From DATHWB01 sp040880725 (GTDB lineage Bacteria; Actinomycetota; Acidimicrobiia; Spongiisociales; ZC4RG35), in NCBI GenBank assembly GCA_040880725.1, contig JBBDHV010000058.1, positions 1-64,000 on the forward strand: DNA of 64,000 nucleotides, given 5' to 3'. Shown here in pieces: positions 17,413 through 25,401 of the stretch (position 1 is its first letter; the number at the start of each line of letters is the position of its first letter). The translations under genes and the position numbers were made by a program. Below the pieces are notes generated by a model. The model made no database searches, was not told the DNA's origin, and saw only the letters and a program-made list of their open reading frames with translations.

Positions 17413-17946
17413 TCACGCCCGCCCGGTCATGACCACCTGGTCGGACCGGGCGGGCCCGGCCGTCTCCGCCTGACGGGTGATGATCAACTCCGGATAGTCG
17501 GACGTATCCACTCCCGACCAGAAGGCCACCGATCCGTCGCCTCCCCGCATGTGGAAGGTGCCGACGCTCACGGCGGCGTCGTCGGAGACCACCCACCCCT
17601 GGTAGTAGCTGCCCGACGCCGCAGGCTCGAGGCCGGCGATTTCGAGCCGGAGCACCACCCCTGCCGGTGTTTCCACGACCCGCACATCTGCCGCCGCGGC
17701 GGGAGCGAGTTCGGTGCCGGCGAGGGTGAAATCGGGTGGCTCCGTCCGGTCGACGAGGACACTCCCCACTCCGAGGACGGCAACGATGGCCGCGGCAGCC
17801 GCGATCCACCGCCGGCGGGGCATGTCGCGCCGAGGCGGCTCGATCGCCGCCAGTACGTCGTCGAGCACGTCGGGCGTCGCAGCCCATACGGCGTCGTCGG
17901 CCAGGGTCTCGCGGGTGCGTCGGCTGCGGTCGTCGTGGGAACTCAC
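17413..17946 (-). CDS. Probable anti-sigma factor (RskA-like)
   Basis: A 177-residue single-pass membrane protein: a cytoplasmic N-terminus of about 45 residues, a membrane helix at about 47-65 (RWIAAAAAIVAVLGVGSVLV) and an external domain with GLEPAASGSYYQGWVVSDDA and SGVDTSDYPELIITRQ, matching the anti-sigma-K (RskA) extracellular fold. The N-terminal sigma-binding part is short and has no zinc-binding HxxxCxxC motif. It overlaps the upstream ECF sigma factor gene by 4 nt (GTGA), so the pair is translationally coupled and it is presumably that sigma factor's inhibitor. Confidence 0.78.
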   Translation of the reverse strand: MSSHDDRSRRTRETLADDAVWAATPDVLDDVLAAIEPPRRDMPRRRWIAAAAAIVAVLGVGSVLVDRTEPPDFTLAGTELAPAAAADVRVVETPAGVVLRLEIAGLEPAASGSYYQGWVVSDDAAVSVGTFHMRGGDGSVAFWSGVDTSDYPELIITRQAETAGPARSDQVVMTGRA

Positions 17947-18500
17947 TGGTGTCCCTCCATACGTCGAGGCCCTTCATCCGGTTCGGCGACGAGGTGTCCG
18001 AGTGCGTCCCCCAGACGGCCGTGGGCGCGGTGCGATCGGGACTTCACGGTGCCGACGGGGATATCGAGGATCCGGGCGATCTCGACATGGGTCCTCCCCT
18101 CGAAGTAGTGCAGTCGGAGCACCTCCCGCTCGTCCGGGGGTAGCCCGTCGAGCGCCGCCCGCACCTCGTAGGTCTCCCACACGTCCGACAGTTCTGCGGG
18201 TAGCACGGCGAGGTCGGCTTCGGTCGGCTCGGGTCCCTGCCGGCGACGCTCCCGGCGAACGATGTCGATGGCGACCCGCCGCGCGATCGCGTACAGCCAC
18301 GGAGCAAGTGGCCGGTCCGGGTCGAAGTCGGCCCGGGCGCCCCACGCTTTCACGAAAGTCTGCTGCACCGCATCCGCCACGAGGTCGTCGCTCCACAGTG
18401 CGCTGCGAGCGACGGTGGTCACGGCGCCCGCATACCGGTGGTACAGCTCGGTCATCGCCGAGGTGTCACCCGCCCGGAACCGTGCACCGAGATCATCCAT
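17943..18500 (-). CDS. ECF RNA polymerase sigma factor
   Basis: A 185-residue ECF sigma factor. Region 2 reads ALWSDDLVADAVQQTFVKAW and PLAPWLYAIARRVAIDIVRR; region 4 reads LPPDEREVLRLHYFEGRTHV and ARILDIPVGTVKSRSHRAHG, the usual DNA-binding helix-turn-helix. It lacks long extensions. The ATG at 18500 is preferred (GGGGGG lies just upstream and the family start fits), although an ATG at 18533 is possible. It is coupled to the anti-sigma gene downstream. A repeat element lies upstream where its promoter is expected. Confidence 0.9.
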   Translation of the reverse strand: MDDLGARFRAGDTSAMTELYHRYAGAVTTVARSALWSDDLVADAVQQTFVKAWGARADFDPDRPLAPWLYAIARRVAIDIVRRERRRQGPEPTEADLAVLPAELSDVWETYEVRAALDGLPPDEREVLRLHYFEGRTHVEIARILDIPVGTVKSRSHRAHGRLGDALGHLVAEPDEGPRRMEGHQ

Positions 18501-18548
18501 CCCCCCATTGTGACGCACCTCCCCGCCTTCCACCCCAGGAACGGGGAC

Positions 18549-18663
18549 GCGTTCTTAGCGAATGACCGCGTCAGAAATGACGCGTTTCGCGTGGCAGAAC
18601 CAGGGTGGAGTTTTTTGGTACGCGAATCGCACTGTTCTTGACGCGCTGGTTCGCTAAGAACGC
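18549..18663. repeat. Inverted-repeat element, copy A of a dispersed family
   Basis: A 115-bp element bounded by perfect 14-bp inverted repeats GCGTTCTTAGCGAA (18549-18562) and TTCGCTAAGAACGC (18650-18663). Its left half, read on the other strand, matches 45029-45078: GGTTCTGCCACGCGA and TTCGCTAAGAA occur in both, separated by exactly 24 bp. It fills most of the space between the divergent ECF sigma and MFS genes, so it may also carry their promoters. No transposase is present; a MITE-like or regulatory repeat is likely. Confidence 0.7.
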
Positions 18664-18745
18664 GAAGCAGCGCGCTTCGTGAGGTGGAAGTTGGGTCTCG
18701 GGGCGCGAACTTGGGGTGGGTGTTGCAGATGTAGCCTCCGACCAC

Positions 18746-19954
18746 ATGCCAGGAGACGCCGCGCCGGGCCCCGAGCGCACGATTCGTTCCCTCTGGTTCA
18801 CCGTCTACCTGCCTGCCTTCTTGTTCGCGACCGGCCAGGGTGCGATCGTCCCGCAGGTCGCCCTCACCGCCCGCAGCCTGGGAGCCACCGTCGGAATCGC
18901 CGGTCTCGCCGTGGCGATGCGCGGGGTCGGAACCATGGTCTTCGACATTCCCTCCGGGGTGCTCGTCGCGCGGTTCGGCGAACGCCGGGCGATGTTCGGG
19001 GCGACCGCGCTCCTCGTCGTGTCACTGATCGGGTCTGTGACTGCCACCTCGACATGGATGTTCCTGCTGTGGATGTTCGTGCTCGGGTGCGGCTGGTCGA
19101 TCTGGCTCCTCACGCGACTCACCTATGTCAGCGATGCCATGGCACCCCACCTGCGGGGCAGGGCGTTGTCGACGATGGGTGGCGTCCAGCGCATCGGGAC
19201 ATTCTTCGGCCCGTTCCTGGGGGCGGGGGCGGTGGCGCTTCTCGGCTTCGACGGGGCCTACTACATCCACCTCATCATGGCCATCGCCGGTGGGGTGGTG
19301 CTCTTCTTCGTCCCCGATCTCGACTCCGCCGAACGCAAACCCGGCCACACCAAGCTCGACATCGTCGGGATCGGCCGTCGCCATTCCAAAGCGTTCGTGA
19401 CAGGCGGCGTCGGAGTGCTCGCACTCGGAGTTCTCCGAGCGTCCAAGCAGGTGGTGCTCCCGCTGTGGGCGGAACACATCGGCCTCGACGCTGCGGCCGT
19501 GGGGGTGATCTTCGGAATCTCCGGCGCCATCGACATGCTGCTCTTCTATCCCGCCGGAAGCATCTCGGACCGGTTCGGCCGCAAGACCGTGGCGGTGCCA
19601 TGCATGACCCTCATGTCCCTGGGCATCTTTCTGATTCCGCTGTCGTACGACTTCCTCACGCTCACCCTCGTCGCCCTGCTCCTCGGATTCGGCAACGGCC
19701 TCGGCAGCGGGATCATCATGACCCTCGGAGCAGATTTCTCACCCGCGCAGGGGCGAGCCGAGTTCCTCGGGGTCTGGCGGTTCGTCGGCGATGTCGGCAC
19801 TGCGGGCGGGCCGCTGGTGGCATCGGCGATCGCGGCCGCGTCGCTGGTGGGGGCGGCGGTGGCAGTCGGCGCCATCGGACTCGCCGGAGCCGGGTTGATC
19901 CTGTTCAAGATGCCGGAACCGCATCGACCAACACGGCAGGCCACGCCGCCCTGA
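18746..19954 (+). CDS. MFS transporter
   Basis: A 402-residue major facilitator superfamily protein with 12 predicted membrane helices. The first cytoplasmic loop has DIPSGVLVARFGERRAM and the matching loop of the second half has YPAGSISDRFGRKTVAVPCM, the two copies of the MFS A-motif. Its overall pattern is that of a drug/proton antiporter-type exporter, but the substrate is not visible. The ATG at 18746 is chosen as it leaves a short polar N-terminus before the first helix; a TTG 30 bp upstream is possible. It is divergent from the ECF sigma gene. Confidence 0.85.
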   Translation: MPGDAAPGPERTIRSLWFTVYLPAFLFATGQGAIVPQVALTARSLGATVGIAGLAVAMRGVGTMVFDIPSGVLVARFGERRAMFGATALLVVSLIGSVTATSTWMFLLWMFVLGCGWSIWLLTRLTYVSDAMAPHLRGRALSTMGGVQRIGTFFGPFLGAGAVALLGFDGAYYIHLIMAIAGGVVLFFVPDLDSAERKPGHTKLDIVGIGRRHSKAFVTGGVGVLALGVLRASKQVVLPLWAEHIGLDAAAVGVIFGISGAIDMLLFYPAGSISDRFGRKTVAVPCMTLMSLGIFLIPLSYDFLTLTLVALLLGFGNGLGSGIIMTLGADFSPAQGRAEFLGVWRFVGDVGTAGGPLVASAIAAASLVGAAVAVGAIGLAGAGLILFKMPEPHRPTRQATPP

Positions 19955-19977
19955 GCGGAGCCCCGTCGCAATGTGAG

Positions 19978-20067
19978 CGGAGAGGGAGGGATTTGAACCC
20001 TCGAGGAGACTTGAGATCCCCTACTCGCTTAGCAGGCGAGCGCCTTCGACCACTCGGCCACCTCTCC
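19978..20067 (-). tRNA. tRNA-Ser(GCU)
   Basis: On the minus strand the acceptor GGAGAGG pairs with CCTCTCC and the anticodon stem CTCGC/GCGAG encloses a loop with anticodon GCT. A long variable arm (about 20 nt) is present, as expected for serine tRNA. Discriminator G; CCA is not encoded. It reads AGC and AGU. Confidence 0.95.
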
Positions 20068-20094
20068 AAAACAACCCCCCGGGAACACCGGGGG
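20068..20094 (-). terminator. Rho-independent terminator of the DMT transporter gene
   Basis: On the minus strand, stem CCCCCGG/CCGGGGG with loop TGTTC is followed by TTGTTTT. It lies 21 bp after the stop of the transporter gene at 20116 and just before the tRNA-Ser(GCU) 5' end. Confidence 0.75.
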
Positions 20095-20115
20095 ATGCCC
20101 AGGCTACAGACGGGC

Positions 20116-20982
20116 TCACTCTCCCGCCAGAACGATGGCCGTAACGACGCACAGGATTCCCAGGAGTTCGACCGGCGACGGCCGCTGGGCGAGGGCAACC
20201 AACCCCACGATCGTCGCCACTACCGGCAGCAGTGATTGGAGAAAGGCGAAGCGGCTCCGGTCCACTGTCGTGAGCACGACCTGATCGATCCCGTAGGGAA
20301 TGGCATTGGACAGCAGCCCGGTTGCCAGGGCCAGCAACATGAGGAGAGGGACGGCGGCGAGACCGGCGAGTCCGCCTGCGGTGAGGGGCGAGATGATCAA
20401 CGCTCCGATCAGCATCCCGACACCGAGACCGTCCACCCCCGACCCGGTGGTCGCCATTCGGGCTCCCAGGATGATGTAGCCGGCCCACAACGTCGCGGCG
20501 AGCAGTGCGAAACCGACCCCGGGCAGCGAGCCCTCCGGGGACACCCCCGCGAGAAGGACAACCCCCGCCACGGCGAGCGCCAGCGCTCCCCTCTTTCGCG
20601 GACTGTGCGCTCCGAGAGCGGCCACCGCCACCGGGCCGATGAACTCGATTGCAACCGCGTTGCCGAGTGGGAGCCGATCGATCGCCAGATAGAAGGTGAG
20701 GTTCATCCCCGCCAGGACCGAGCCGAACACCCCGGCCCGAATGAGCGTGTCCCGGTTCCAGTCCCGCCGCCAGGACCGGCGGACCAGCACGATGATCGAG
20801 CCGGCGGCCACCACACGCAGGAGTGCGACAGTCCCCGCGGGGATCGTGGCGAACAGCGTCACCGCGATGGCCGCGCCCAGGTATTGGCTGATCGCCCCGA
20901 GCGCGAAGAACGGCTCCGGTCGCCAGTTGTCGGGGAGTCGCCACGCGGCAGGAACGGGGCGCGGCTCTGCGGATTCGGTCAT
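20116..20982 (-). CDS. EamA/DMT-family transporter
   Basis: A 288-residue membrane protein with 10 predicted helices arranged as two EamA repeats. Features such as GSVLAGMNLTFYLAIDRLPL and GNAVAIEFIGPVAVAALG are typical of RhtA-like amino-acid/metabolite exporters. The ATG at 20982 (MTESAEPRPVP) is chosen because the longer frame runs into the tRNA-Ser(UGA) gene, which cannot be part of the coding sequence. It lies between two tRNA-Ser genes on the same strand and ends at a good terminator, so it may be transcribed with the upstream tRNA. The substrate is not predictable from sequence. Confidence 0.85.
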   Translation of the reverse strand: MTESAEPRPVPAAWRLPDNWRPEPFFALGAISQYLGAAIAVTLFATIPAGTVALLRVVAAGSIIVLVRRSWRRDWNRDTLIRAGVFGSVLAGMNLTFYLAIDRLPLGNAVAIEFIGPVAVAALGAHSPRKRGALALAVAGVVLLAGVSPEGSLPGVGFALLAATLWAGYIILGARMATTGSGVDGLGVGMLIGALIISPLTAGGLAGLAAVPLLMLLALATGLLSNAIPYGIDQVVLTTVDRSRFAFLQSLLPVVATIVGLVALAQRPSPVELLGILCVVTAIVLAGE

Positions 20983-20988
20983 GGGTTG

Positions 20989-21076
20989 CGGAGGGGGTGG
21001 GATTTGAACCCACGGGACCCGAAAAGGGCCCAACGGTTTTCAAGACCGTCACCTTCGACCGCTCGGTCACCCCTCC
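20989..21076 (-). tRNA. tRNA-Ser(UGA)
   Basis: On the minus strand the acceptor GGAGGGG pairs with CCCCTCC, the anticodon stem ACGGT/ACCGT encloses loop CTTGAAA (anticodon TGA), and a long variable arm with GGGCCC/GGGTCC pairing is present. Discriminator G; CCA is not encoded. It ends 7 bp before the DMT transporter start. Confidence 0.95.
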
Positions 21077-21259
21077 TCGGCGGATCGCCGCCGGGGTGAC
21101 ATGCTACGACGCATCGGTACGCCGGCACGCCGCCTTCACTTGTCGACGAGCTCCTCCAACGCGGTCGAAGACGCGAGTGCGAATACGCCAAGGCTCTCCT
21201 CCGCCAGCTCGGTGACCTCGGGCCCGGTACTGTTGGCCGCACGCACAGGAGGCTTGCGG

Positions 21260-21931
21260 GTGGATCCTTCCGATCCTGCCTACAAAGGCCAATCCGAGTA
21301 CACGCCGTTCATGCTCGGGATCTACGACCGGTTCGTGATCGGGTTCATGGCAGGCGCGGTTCTGCGGTGTCCCATTCCTCCGCTCCTCGACCAATACGAA
21401 CGGTTCGTGGGGCGCCGCCACCTCGACGTCGGACCGGGAACGGCATACTTCCTCGACCGGTCGAACATCGCGGACGACACCGAGGTCACTCTCCTCGATC
21501 CCAACCCGAATGTCCTGGCACATTCGTCGCGCGTACTGGAACGGATGCAGCCACGGACCGTGGAGGCCGATGTCCTCAAGCCGCTGCCATTGAGCGACAG
21601 ATTTGACTCTGCGGCACTCAACATGGTGATGCACTGTCTCCCCGGACCTCAGACGGACAAGGCGCGTGCCGTGAGAAACGTCGCTGCGGTGCTCGAGCCG
21701 GAAGGCGTGCTCTTCGGCGCCACGGTGCTCGGACGTTCAGGGCGTCACACCCCGCCGGCGAGGGCCTTCCTTGCGATCGCCAACCGCGCGGGAGGTTTCG
21801 ACAACCTGGGAGACAGCCTCGAGGGCCTGGCTGAGATCCTGACCGGCTCGTTCGAGGATGTATCGATCGAAGAGGTGGGATCTGCCGCCCGGTTCGTGGC
21901 TCGTCGACCGAGACCACAAGACGAGAAGTGA
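21260..21931 (+). CDS. Class I SAM-dependent methyltransferase
   Basis: A 223-residue methyltransferase. HLDVGPGTAYFLDRSNIADD is the SAM-binding motif, followed by EVTLLDPNPNVLAHSSRVLE, DRFDSAALNMVMHCLPGP and an AVLEPEGVLFGATVLGRSG strand. N-terminal SEYTPFMLGIYDRFVIGFMA resembles small-metabolite methyltransferases of the pimeloyl-like or UbiE-like superfamily; the substrate is unknown. The GTG at 21260 is well supported by AGGAGG 7 bp upstream; the longer open frame has no domain content. It sits between tRNA-Ser genes on the opposite strand. Confidence 0.83.
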   Translation: MDPSDPAYKGQSEYTPFMLGIYDRFVIGFMAGAVLRCPIPPLLDQYERFVGRRHLDVGPGTAYFLDRSNIADDTEVTLLDPNPNVLAHSSRVLERMQPRTVEADVLKPLPLSDRFDSAALNMVMHCLPGPQTDKARAVRNVAAVLEPEGVLFGATVLGRSGRHTPPARAFLAIANRAGGFDNLGDSLEGLAEILTGSFEDVSIEEVGSAARFVARRPRPQDEK

Positions 21932-21974
21932 CCACCGGTTTCGCGGTCCCGAGATGATGTCGCACGGATGGAGC

Positions 21975-22062
21975 GGAGGGGGAGGGATTCGAACCCTCGA
22001 AGAGCGTGAGCCCTTACGGCATTTCGAGTGCCGCGCACTAGACCGGACTATGCGACCCCTCC
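21975..22062 (-). tRNA. tRNA-Ser(CGA)
   Basis: On the minus strand the acceptor GGAGGGG/CCCCTCC, anticodon loop CTCGAAA (anticodon CGA) in stem GGCA/TGCC context, and a long variable arm with GGGCTCACGCTC are clear. Discriminator G; CCA is not encoded. Confidence 0.94.
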
Positions 22063-22132
22063 AGGGTTGGGCAGCGTACCGCCTCCGTTTCCGGGTCGGC
22101 CAACCCGGAGCGTTCCGATGTTCACTGCTTGG

Positions 22133-22221
22133 CGGAGGGGGAGGGATTTGAACCCTCGAAGAGCGTGAACCCTTACAGCATTTCCAATGCTGCGCACTAG
22201 ACCAGACTATGCGACCCCTCC
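22133..22221 (-). tRNA. tRNA-Ser(GGA)
   Basis: On the minus strand the acceptor GGAGGGG/CCCCTCC, anticodon stem AGCAT/ATGCT enclosing loop TGGAAA-type with anticodon GGA, and a long variable arm are present. It is very similar to the tRNA-Ser(CGA) gene 70 bp away, which suggests local duplication. CCA is not encoded. Confidence 0.94.
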
Positions 22222-22275
22222 GGGGAGCGGTCAGGATACCGACGGCACGAGACCACCACGCAAATCAGGAGCGAC

Positions 22276-22749
22276 ATGACAGATCGGTGGCACCAGGCGA
22301 TGGGCACCGCCCTCGCCCAGGCAACACGAGCGACCGAGCATGGGGACGTGCCCGTCGGCGCGGTGGTGGTCGATCCGGAGGGCGTGATCGTGGCCCAGGA
22401 TCACAACCGGCGCGAGCAGGCGGCCGATCCCACCGCCCACGCCGAGATCCTGGCGTTGCGCTCTGCGGCCGTCGACGGCTGGCGCCTCGACGGTCACACG
22501 CTGGTCGTCACCCTGGAACCGTGCGCCATGTGTGCGGGGGCCGCCGTCGCCGCCCGCCTGGAACGGATCGTGTACGGGGCGGCCGACCTGCGGGCCGGGG
22601 CGTGCTGGAGCCTGTACAACATTCCCCAGGATGAACGCCTCAACCACACGATGGAACTCGTCGTCGGGGTGCGCGAAGACGAATGCGCGACGCTGCTCGA
22701 CGGCTTCTTCGCCGGTCGTCGCCTTGAGAACCGGACCGACAGCCCGTAG
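22276..22749 (+). CDS. tadA: tRNA adenosine(34) deaminase
   Basis: A 157-residue zinc-dependent deaminase that converts A34 to inosine in tRNA-Arg(ACG). Zinc-site motifs are complete: DPTAHAEILALRSAA (His and the proton-shuttle Glu) and LEPCAMCAGAAVAARL (two Cys). Length and the PVGAVVVDPEGVIVAQDHN start fit TadA rather than cytidine or guanine deaminases. Its substrate gene tRNA-Arg(ACG) is also in this window at 13131. It starts 54 bp from the tRNA-Ser(GGA) gene, divergently, and is followed at once by the SRP RNA gene, an arrangement common in actinobacteria and many other bacteria. Confidence 0.92.
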   Translation: MTDRWHQAMGTALAQATRATEHGDVPVGAVVVDPEGVIVAQDHNRREQAADPTAHAEILALRSAAVDGWRLDGHTLVVTLEPCAMCAGAAVAARLERIVYGAADLRAGACWSLYNIPQDERLNHTMELVVGVREDECATLLDGFFAGRRLENRTDSP

Positions 22750-22759
22750 CGTCACGTCT

Positions 22760-22912
22760 CCGCCCCTCGAGGGTGGGCGTTCGTCGGGTGCGGGTCCCGC
22801 ACAGCGAGACACGGTGAATCTGGTCAGGTCCGGAAGGAAGCAGCCATAAGCCGGCGGATCGGGTGTTGCGGGGGCGCCTGGCCCAATGACGGCGTCCACC
22901 CTCGAGGGGCGG
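22760..22912 (+). ncRNA. ffs: Signal recognition particle RNA
   Basis: The conserved apical domain GGTCAGGTCCGGAAGGAAGC is at about 22822-22841 with the partner strand GCCGGCGGATCGGGTGTTGC following, giving the Ffh-binding internal loops. The ends CCGCCCCTCGAGGGTGG (from 22760) and CCACCCTCGAGGGGCGG (to 22912) pair perfectly as the terminal helix. The RNA of about 150 nt is the bacterial small SRP type without Alu domain, slightly long. It works with Ffh in co-translational membrane targeting. Confidence 0.92.
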
Positions 22913-22914
22913 GG

Positions 22915-23478
22915 TTATTCGAAGTAGGAGGCCGCGGTCTGTGCCTCCGACCCGTCGTCGCCACCCAGTCCCCGCACCGCCAGTTCGATCGTGGCCAGCG
23001 AATCGAGTCCTCTTTCGGCACCCCAGGCCAGCAGATCCGCGAGACGAGTCCGATCGTCGTCGTCCCAATCGGCGTGGAGAAGGTTCCCTCCGGGTCCGAA
23101 GGTGATGATCGACCCGGCCAGCACCCGGCCACCCGGCGTGCGGTCGATGAGCGGGTTGATGACGGCGATCACCCGCTCGGCGTCGTCCAGGAGCGGAACG
23201 ATGGATCCCGCCGACAGGGGATCGCGCACGAACTCGAAGGGTTCGGGTACCGGGGTGTTCGGGTGAATCGGGACGATGGTCATGTCTCCTCCCGGACGGA
23301 GGACGTCGAGACGGTCCTCGGTTCCGGAATTCACCAAACGATCTCGACCGACGATCTCGACGTCGTCGGCACCCACCTCCACCAGAAATGTGGCCGCCGA
23401 CAGCTCACCCTGTGCCGCTCCCGAACCTCCACACGCCGCGACCAACAGGAGGACCGTCAGGGGCGCCAGTCGCCTCAT
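22915..23478 (-). CDS. Putative lipoprotein
   Basis: A 187-residue secreted lipoprotein. MRRLAPLTVLLLVAACGGSG gives a signal peptide with lipobox and Cys at 16. The mature part has no recognised domain; it contains RDPLSAGSIVPLLDDAERV and TPGGRVLAGSIITFGPGGN, suggesting a beta-rich fold, and an acidic C-terminus. The ATG at 23478 overlaps the stop of the methyltransferase gene upstream by 4 nt, and the signal peptide begins there, so the longer frame is rejected. It is the last gene of a serS-menG-lipoprotein unit. Confidence 0.72.
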   Translation of the reverse strand: MRRLAPLTVLLLVAACGGSGAAQGELSAATFLVEVGADDVEIVGRDRLVNSGTEDRLDVLRPGGDMTIVPIHPNTPVPEPFEFVRDPLSAGSIVPLLDDAERVIAVINPLIDRTPGGRVLAGSIITFGPGGNLLHADWDDDDRTRLADLLAWGAERGLDSLATIELAVRGLGGDDGSEAQTAASYFE

Positions 23479-24107
23479 GTCCGCTCCAGCACGACCCCGT
23501 GCACGAATCCCAGCGGGCCCATCCGCCAGGACTCCACCACGGTCAGCGACGGGGCAACGTACAGCAACTCGGGTGGACCGAGCTTGTCCAGTGATCGGTG
23601 CAGGTACCAGTAGTCGGCGGGAGCCCGCGCCAACAGCCCGGCCAACGGCAGGAATATGGCTGATCCGAGCCGGTGGAGCGCCGCCGCCCATCGGTTGCGG
23701 GGACGCCCCAGGTCGACGATCGCAACACGACCGCCCGGTCGCAGCACTCTGGCAATCTCCGCGAGCGTGTCCCGGACCGACGTCAGATTGCGAAACACGT
23801 ATGCGCTGAAGACGGCGTCGAGCGCCCCATCAGCGAAAGGGAGGGCTTCGCCGACGGCCACCACCTTCTCGTCGATGGGGGAGAGGGCGAGCATCTCGTG
23901 GACGGGGTCGAGCGCGATGACCGTGCGGTCCCCGAAGATGGGCTCGGCGGCACCGGTGCCGCTGCCCAGATCGAGCACGATCCCATCGGGAAGGTGACGC
24001 ACCGCCCGACGTCTCCAGTTCTGGTCCTGGCCAAATGACAGGATCCGGTTGATCAGGTCGTAGCGGCGGGCGATCCGGGCAAAGATCGGATCGGACTCGG
24101 CGCTCAC
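23475..24107 (-). CDS. UbiE/MenG-like methyltransferase
   Basis: A 210-residue SAM-dependent methyltransferase of the UbiE/COQ5 family. FARIARRYDLINRILSFGQD is the family N-terminal signature, VLDLGSGTGAAEPIFGDRTV the SAM site, and FADGALDAVFSAYVFRNLTS with EIARVLRPGGRVAIVDLGRP the later family motifs. The expected reaction is C-methylation of demethylmenaquinone at the membrane surface, since actinobacteria use menaquinone. It starts with GTG and overlaps serS by 4 nt. It is somewhat shorter than typical MenG (about 230 residues), so a related function is possible. Confidence 0.8.
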   Translation of the reverse strand: MSAESDPIFARIARRYDLINRILSFGQDQNWRRRAVRHLPDGIVLDLGSGTGAAEPIFGDRTVIALDPVHEMLALSPIDEKVVAVGEALPFADGALDAVFSAYVFRNLTSVRDTLAEIARVLRPGGRVAIVDLGRPRNRWAAALHRLGSAIFLPLAGLLARAPADYWYLHRSLDKLGPPELLYVAPSLTVVESWRMGPLGFVHGVVLERT

Positions 24108-25363
24108 GGAGCTTCGATGACGTCGAAGCCCGTGTACGGGCGCAGTGCTTCGGGAATGACAACCGAACCGTCCGCCTGCTGGTGATTCTCGATGATCGCC
24201 AGGATCGACCGACCCACCGCCACCGCCGTGCCGTTGAGGGTGTGGACCAGCTCGTTCCCCTTCTCACCGCGATATCGGATCTTGAGGCGACGCGACTGAA
24301 AGTCGGTCGTGTTCGAACACGAGGTCACCTCTCGGAAGGCCTCCTGAGTGGGGAACCATGCCTCGATGTCGTACTTCTTGGCGGCGGAGGAACCGAGATC
24401 GCCGGCCGCCACGTTGACGATGCGATACGGGACCTCGTAGGCGTCGACGATCTGTTGTTCGATCTCGAGCAGCCGTTCGTGTTCGTCCTTCGATACCTCG
24501 GGGAGGACGAAGGTGAACATCTCCACCTTGTCGAACTGATGGACTCGGAAGATGCCCGCGGTGTCCTTGCCGTACGTCCCGGCCTCACGACGGAAGCAGG
24601 TCGAAAACCCCGCATACCGAATCGGGAGGTCTTCAGGTTCGAGGATCTCGTCGGTGTGGTACGCCGCCATTGGAACCTCGGACGTTCCCACCAGGTACAG
24701 GTCATCGGCGGGCACTTCGTAGACCTGGTCACGGTCGCCCGGGAAGAACCCCGTGCCGAAGAGCGCCTGCTCACGGACGAGCACCGGCGGCGCCATCGGT
24801 GTGAACCCGGCTTCGAGCAGCGTGTCCAGGGCGAAGCGCACGAGGGCCAATTCGAGGAGGACCGCCTTGCCCTTCAGATACCCGAAACGGCTCCCCGACA
24901 CCTTCGCTCCCCGATCGGTGTCGATGATGTCGAGCGACTCACCGAGGGCGGCGTGATCCTGAGGGTCGAAGTCGAACTCCTTCATGTCGCCGTGCCGGGC
25001 AATCTCGACGTTGTCGGCATCGGTGAGTCCGTCCGCGGCGGAGGTGTCGACGAGGTTCGGAAGAGTCACCCAACGAGCATCGAAGTCGGCCTGCAGTTCG
25101 TCGGCGCGGGTCGAAAGCTCCTTGAAGCGGTCCGACACCCTGCCCATCTCTGCGATGGCGGACTCCTTCTCCTCGCCGGACAGCTGGGCGATCCGCTTGC
25201 CCGCCTCGCGTTGTTCGGACCGCAGCGTCTCGGACTCGTGCCGAACCCGGCGCACTTCGGCGTCCATCTCCGCCAGCTCCGACACGTCGATGTCGATCCC
25301 GCGACGGGCCAGGGAGGCCTCGAGGGTTTCGGGATCGTTGCGGAGGACGTTGATGTCGATCAT
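24104..25363 (-). CDS. serS: Seryl-tRNA synthetase
   Basis: A 419-residue class II aminoacyl-tRNA synthetase that charges tRNA-Ser. The N-terminal coiled-coil arm (about 30-100, with SETLRSEQREAGKRIAQLSG) binds the long variable arm of tRNA-Ser. Motif 2 is FRREAGTYGKDTAGIFRVHQ and motif 3 GTAVAVGRSILAIIENHQ; LVGTSEVPMAAYHTDEIL is the serine-binding TSE region. All are intact and length is normal. The four tRNA-Ser genes it serves lie 2-4 kb away on the same strand. Its stop overlaps the following methyltransferase gene. Confidence 0.96.
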   Translation of the reverse strand: MIDINVLRNDPETLEASLARRGIDIDVSELAEMDAEVRRVRHESETLRSEQREAGKRIAQLSGEEKESAIAEMGRVSDRFKELSTRADELQADFDARWVTLPNLVDTSAADGLTDADNVEIARHGDMKEFDFDPQDHAALGESLDIIDTDRGAKVSGSRFGYLKGKAVLLELALVRFALDTLLEAGFTPMAPPVLVREQALFGTGFFPGDRDQVYEVPADDLYLVGTSEVPMAAYHTDEILEPEDLPIRYAGFSTCFRREAGTYGKDTAGIFRVHQFDKVEMFTFVLPEVSKDEHERLLEIEQQIVDAYEVPYRIVNVAAGDLGSSAAKKYDIEAWFPTQEAFREVTSCSNTTDFQSRRLKIRYRGEKGNELVHTLNGTAVAVGRSILAIIENHQQADGSVVIPEALRPYTGFDVIEAP

Positions 25364-25401
25364 GGGTGCGGTCGATGGTACCGACCCCGTCGAGAGCCTC
25401 G

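Noticed and set aside
20983..21033. N-terminal extension of the DMT transporter
   Set aside because: The extension would be translated from the tRNA-Ser(UGA) gene.
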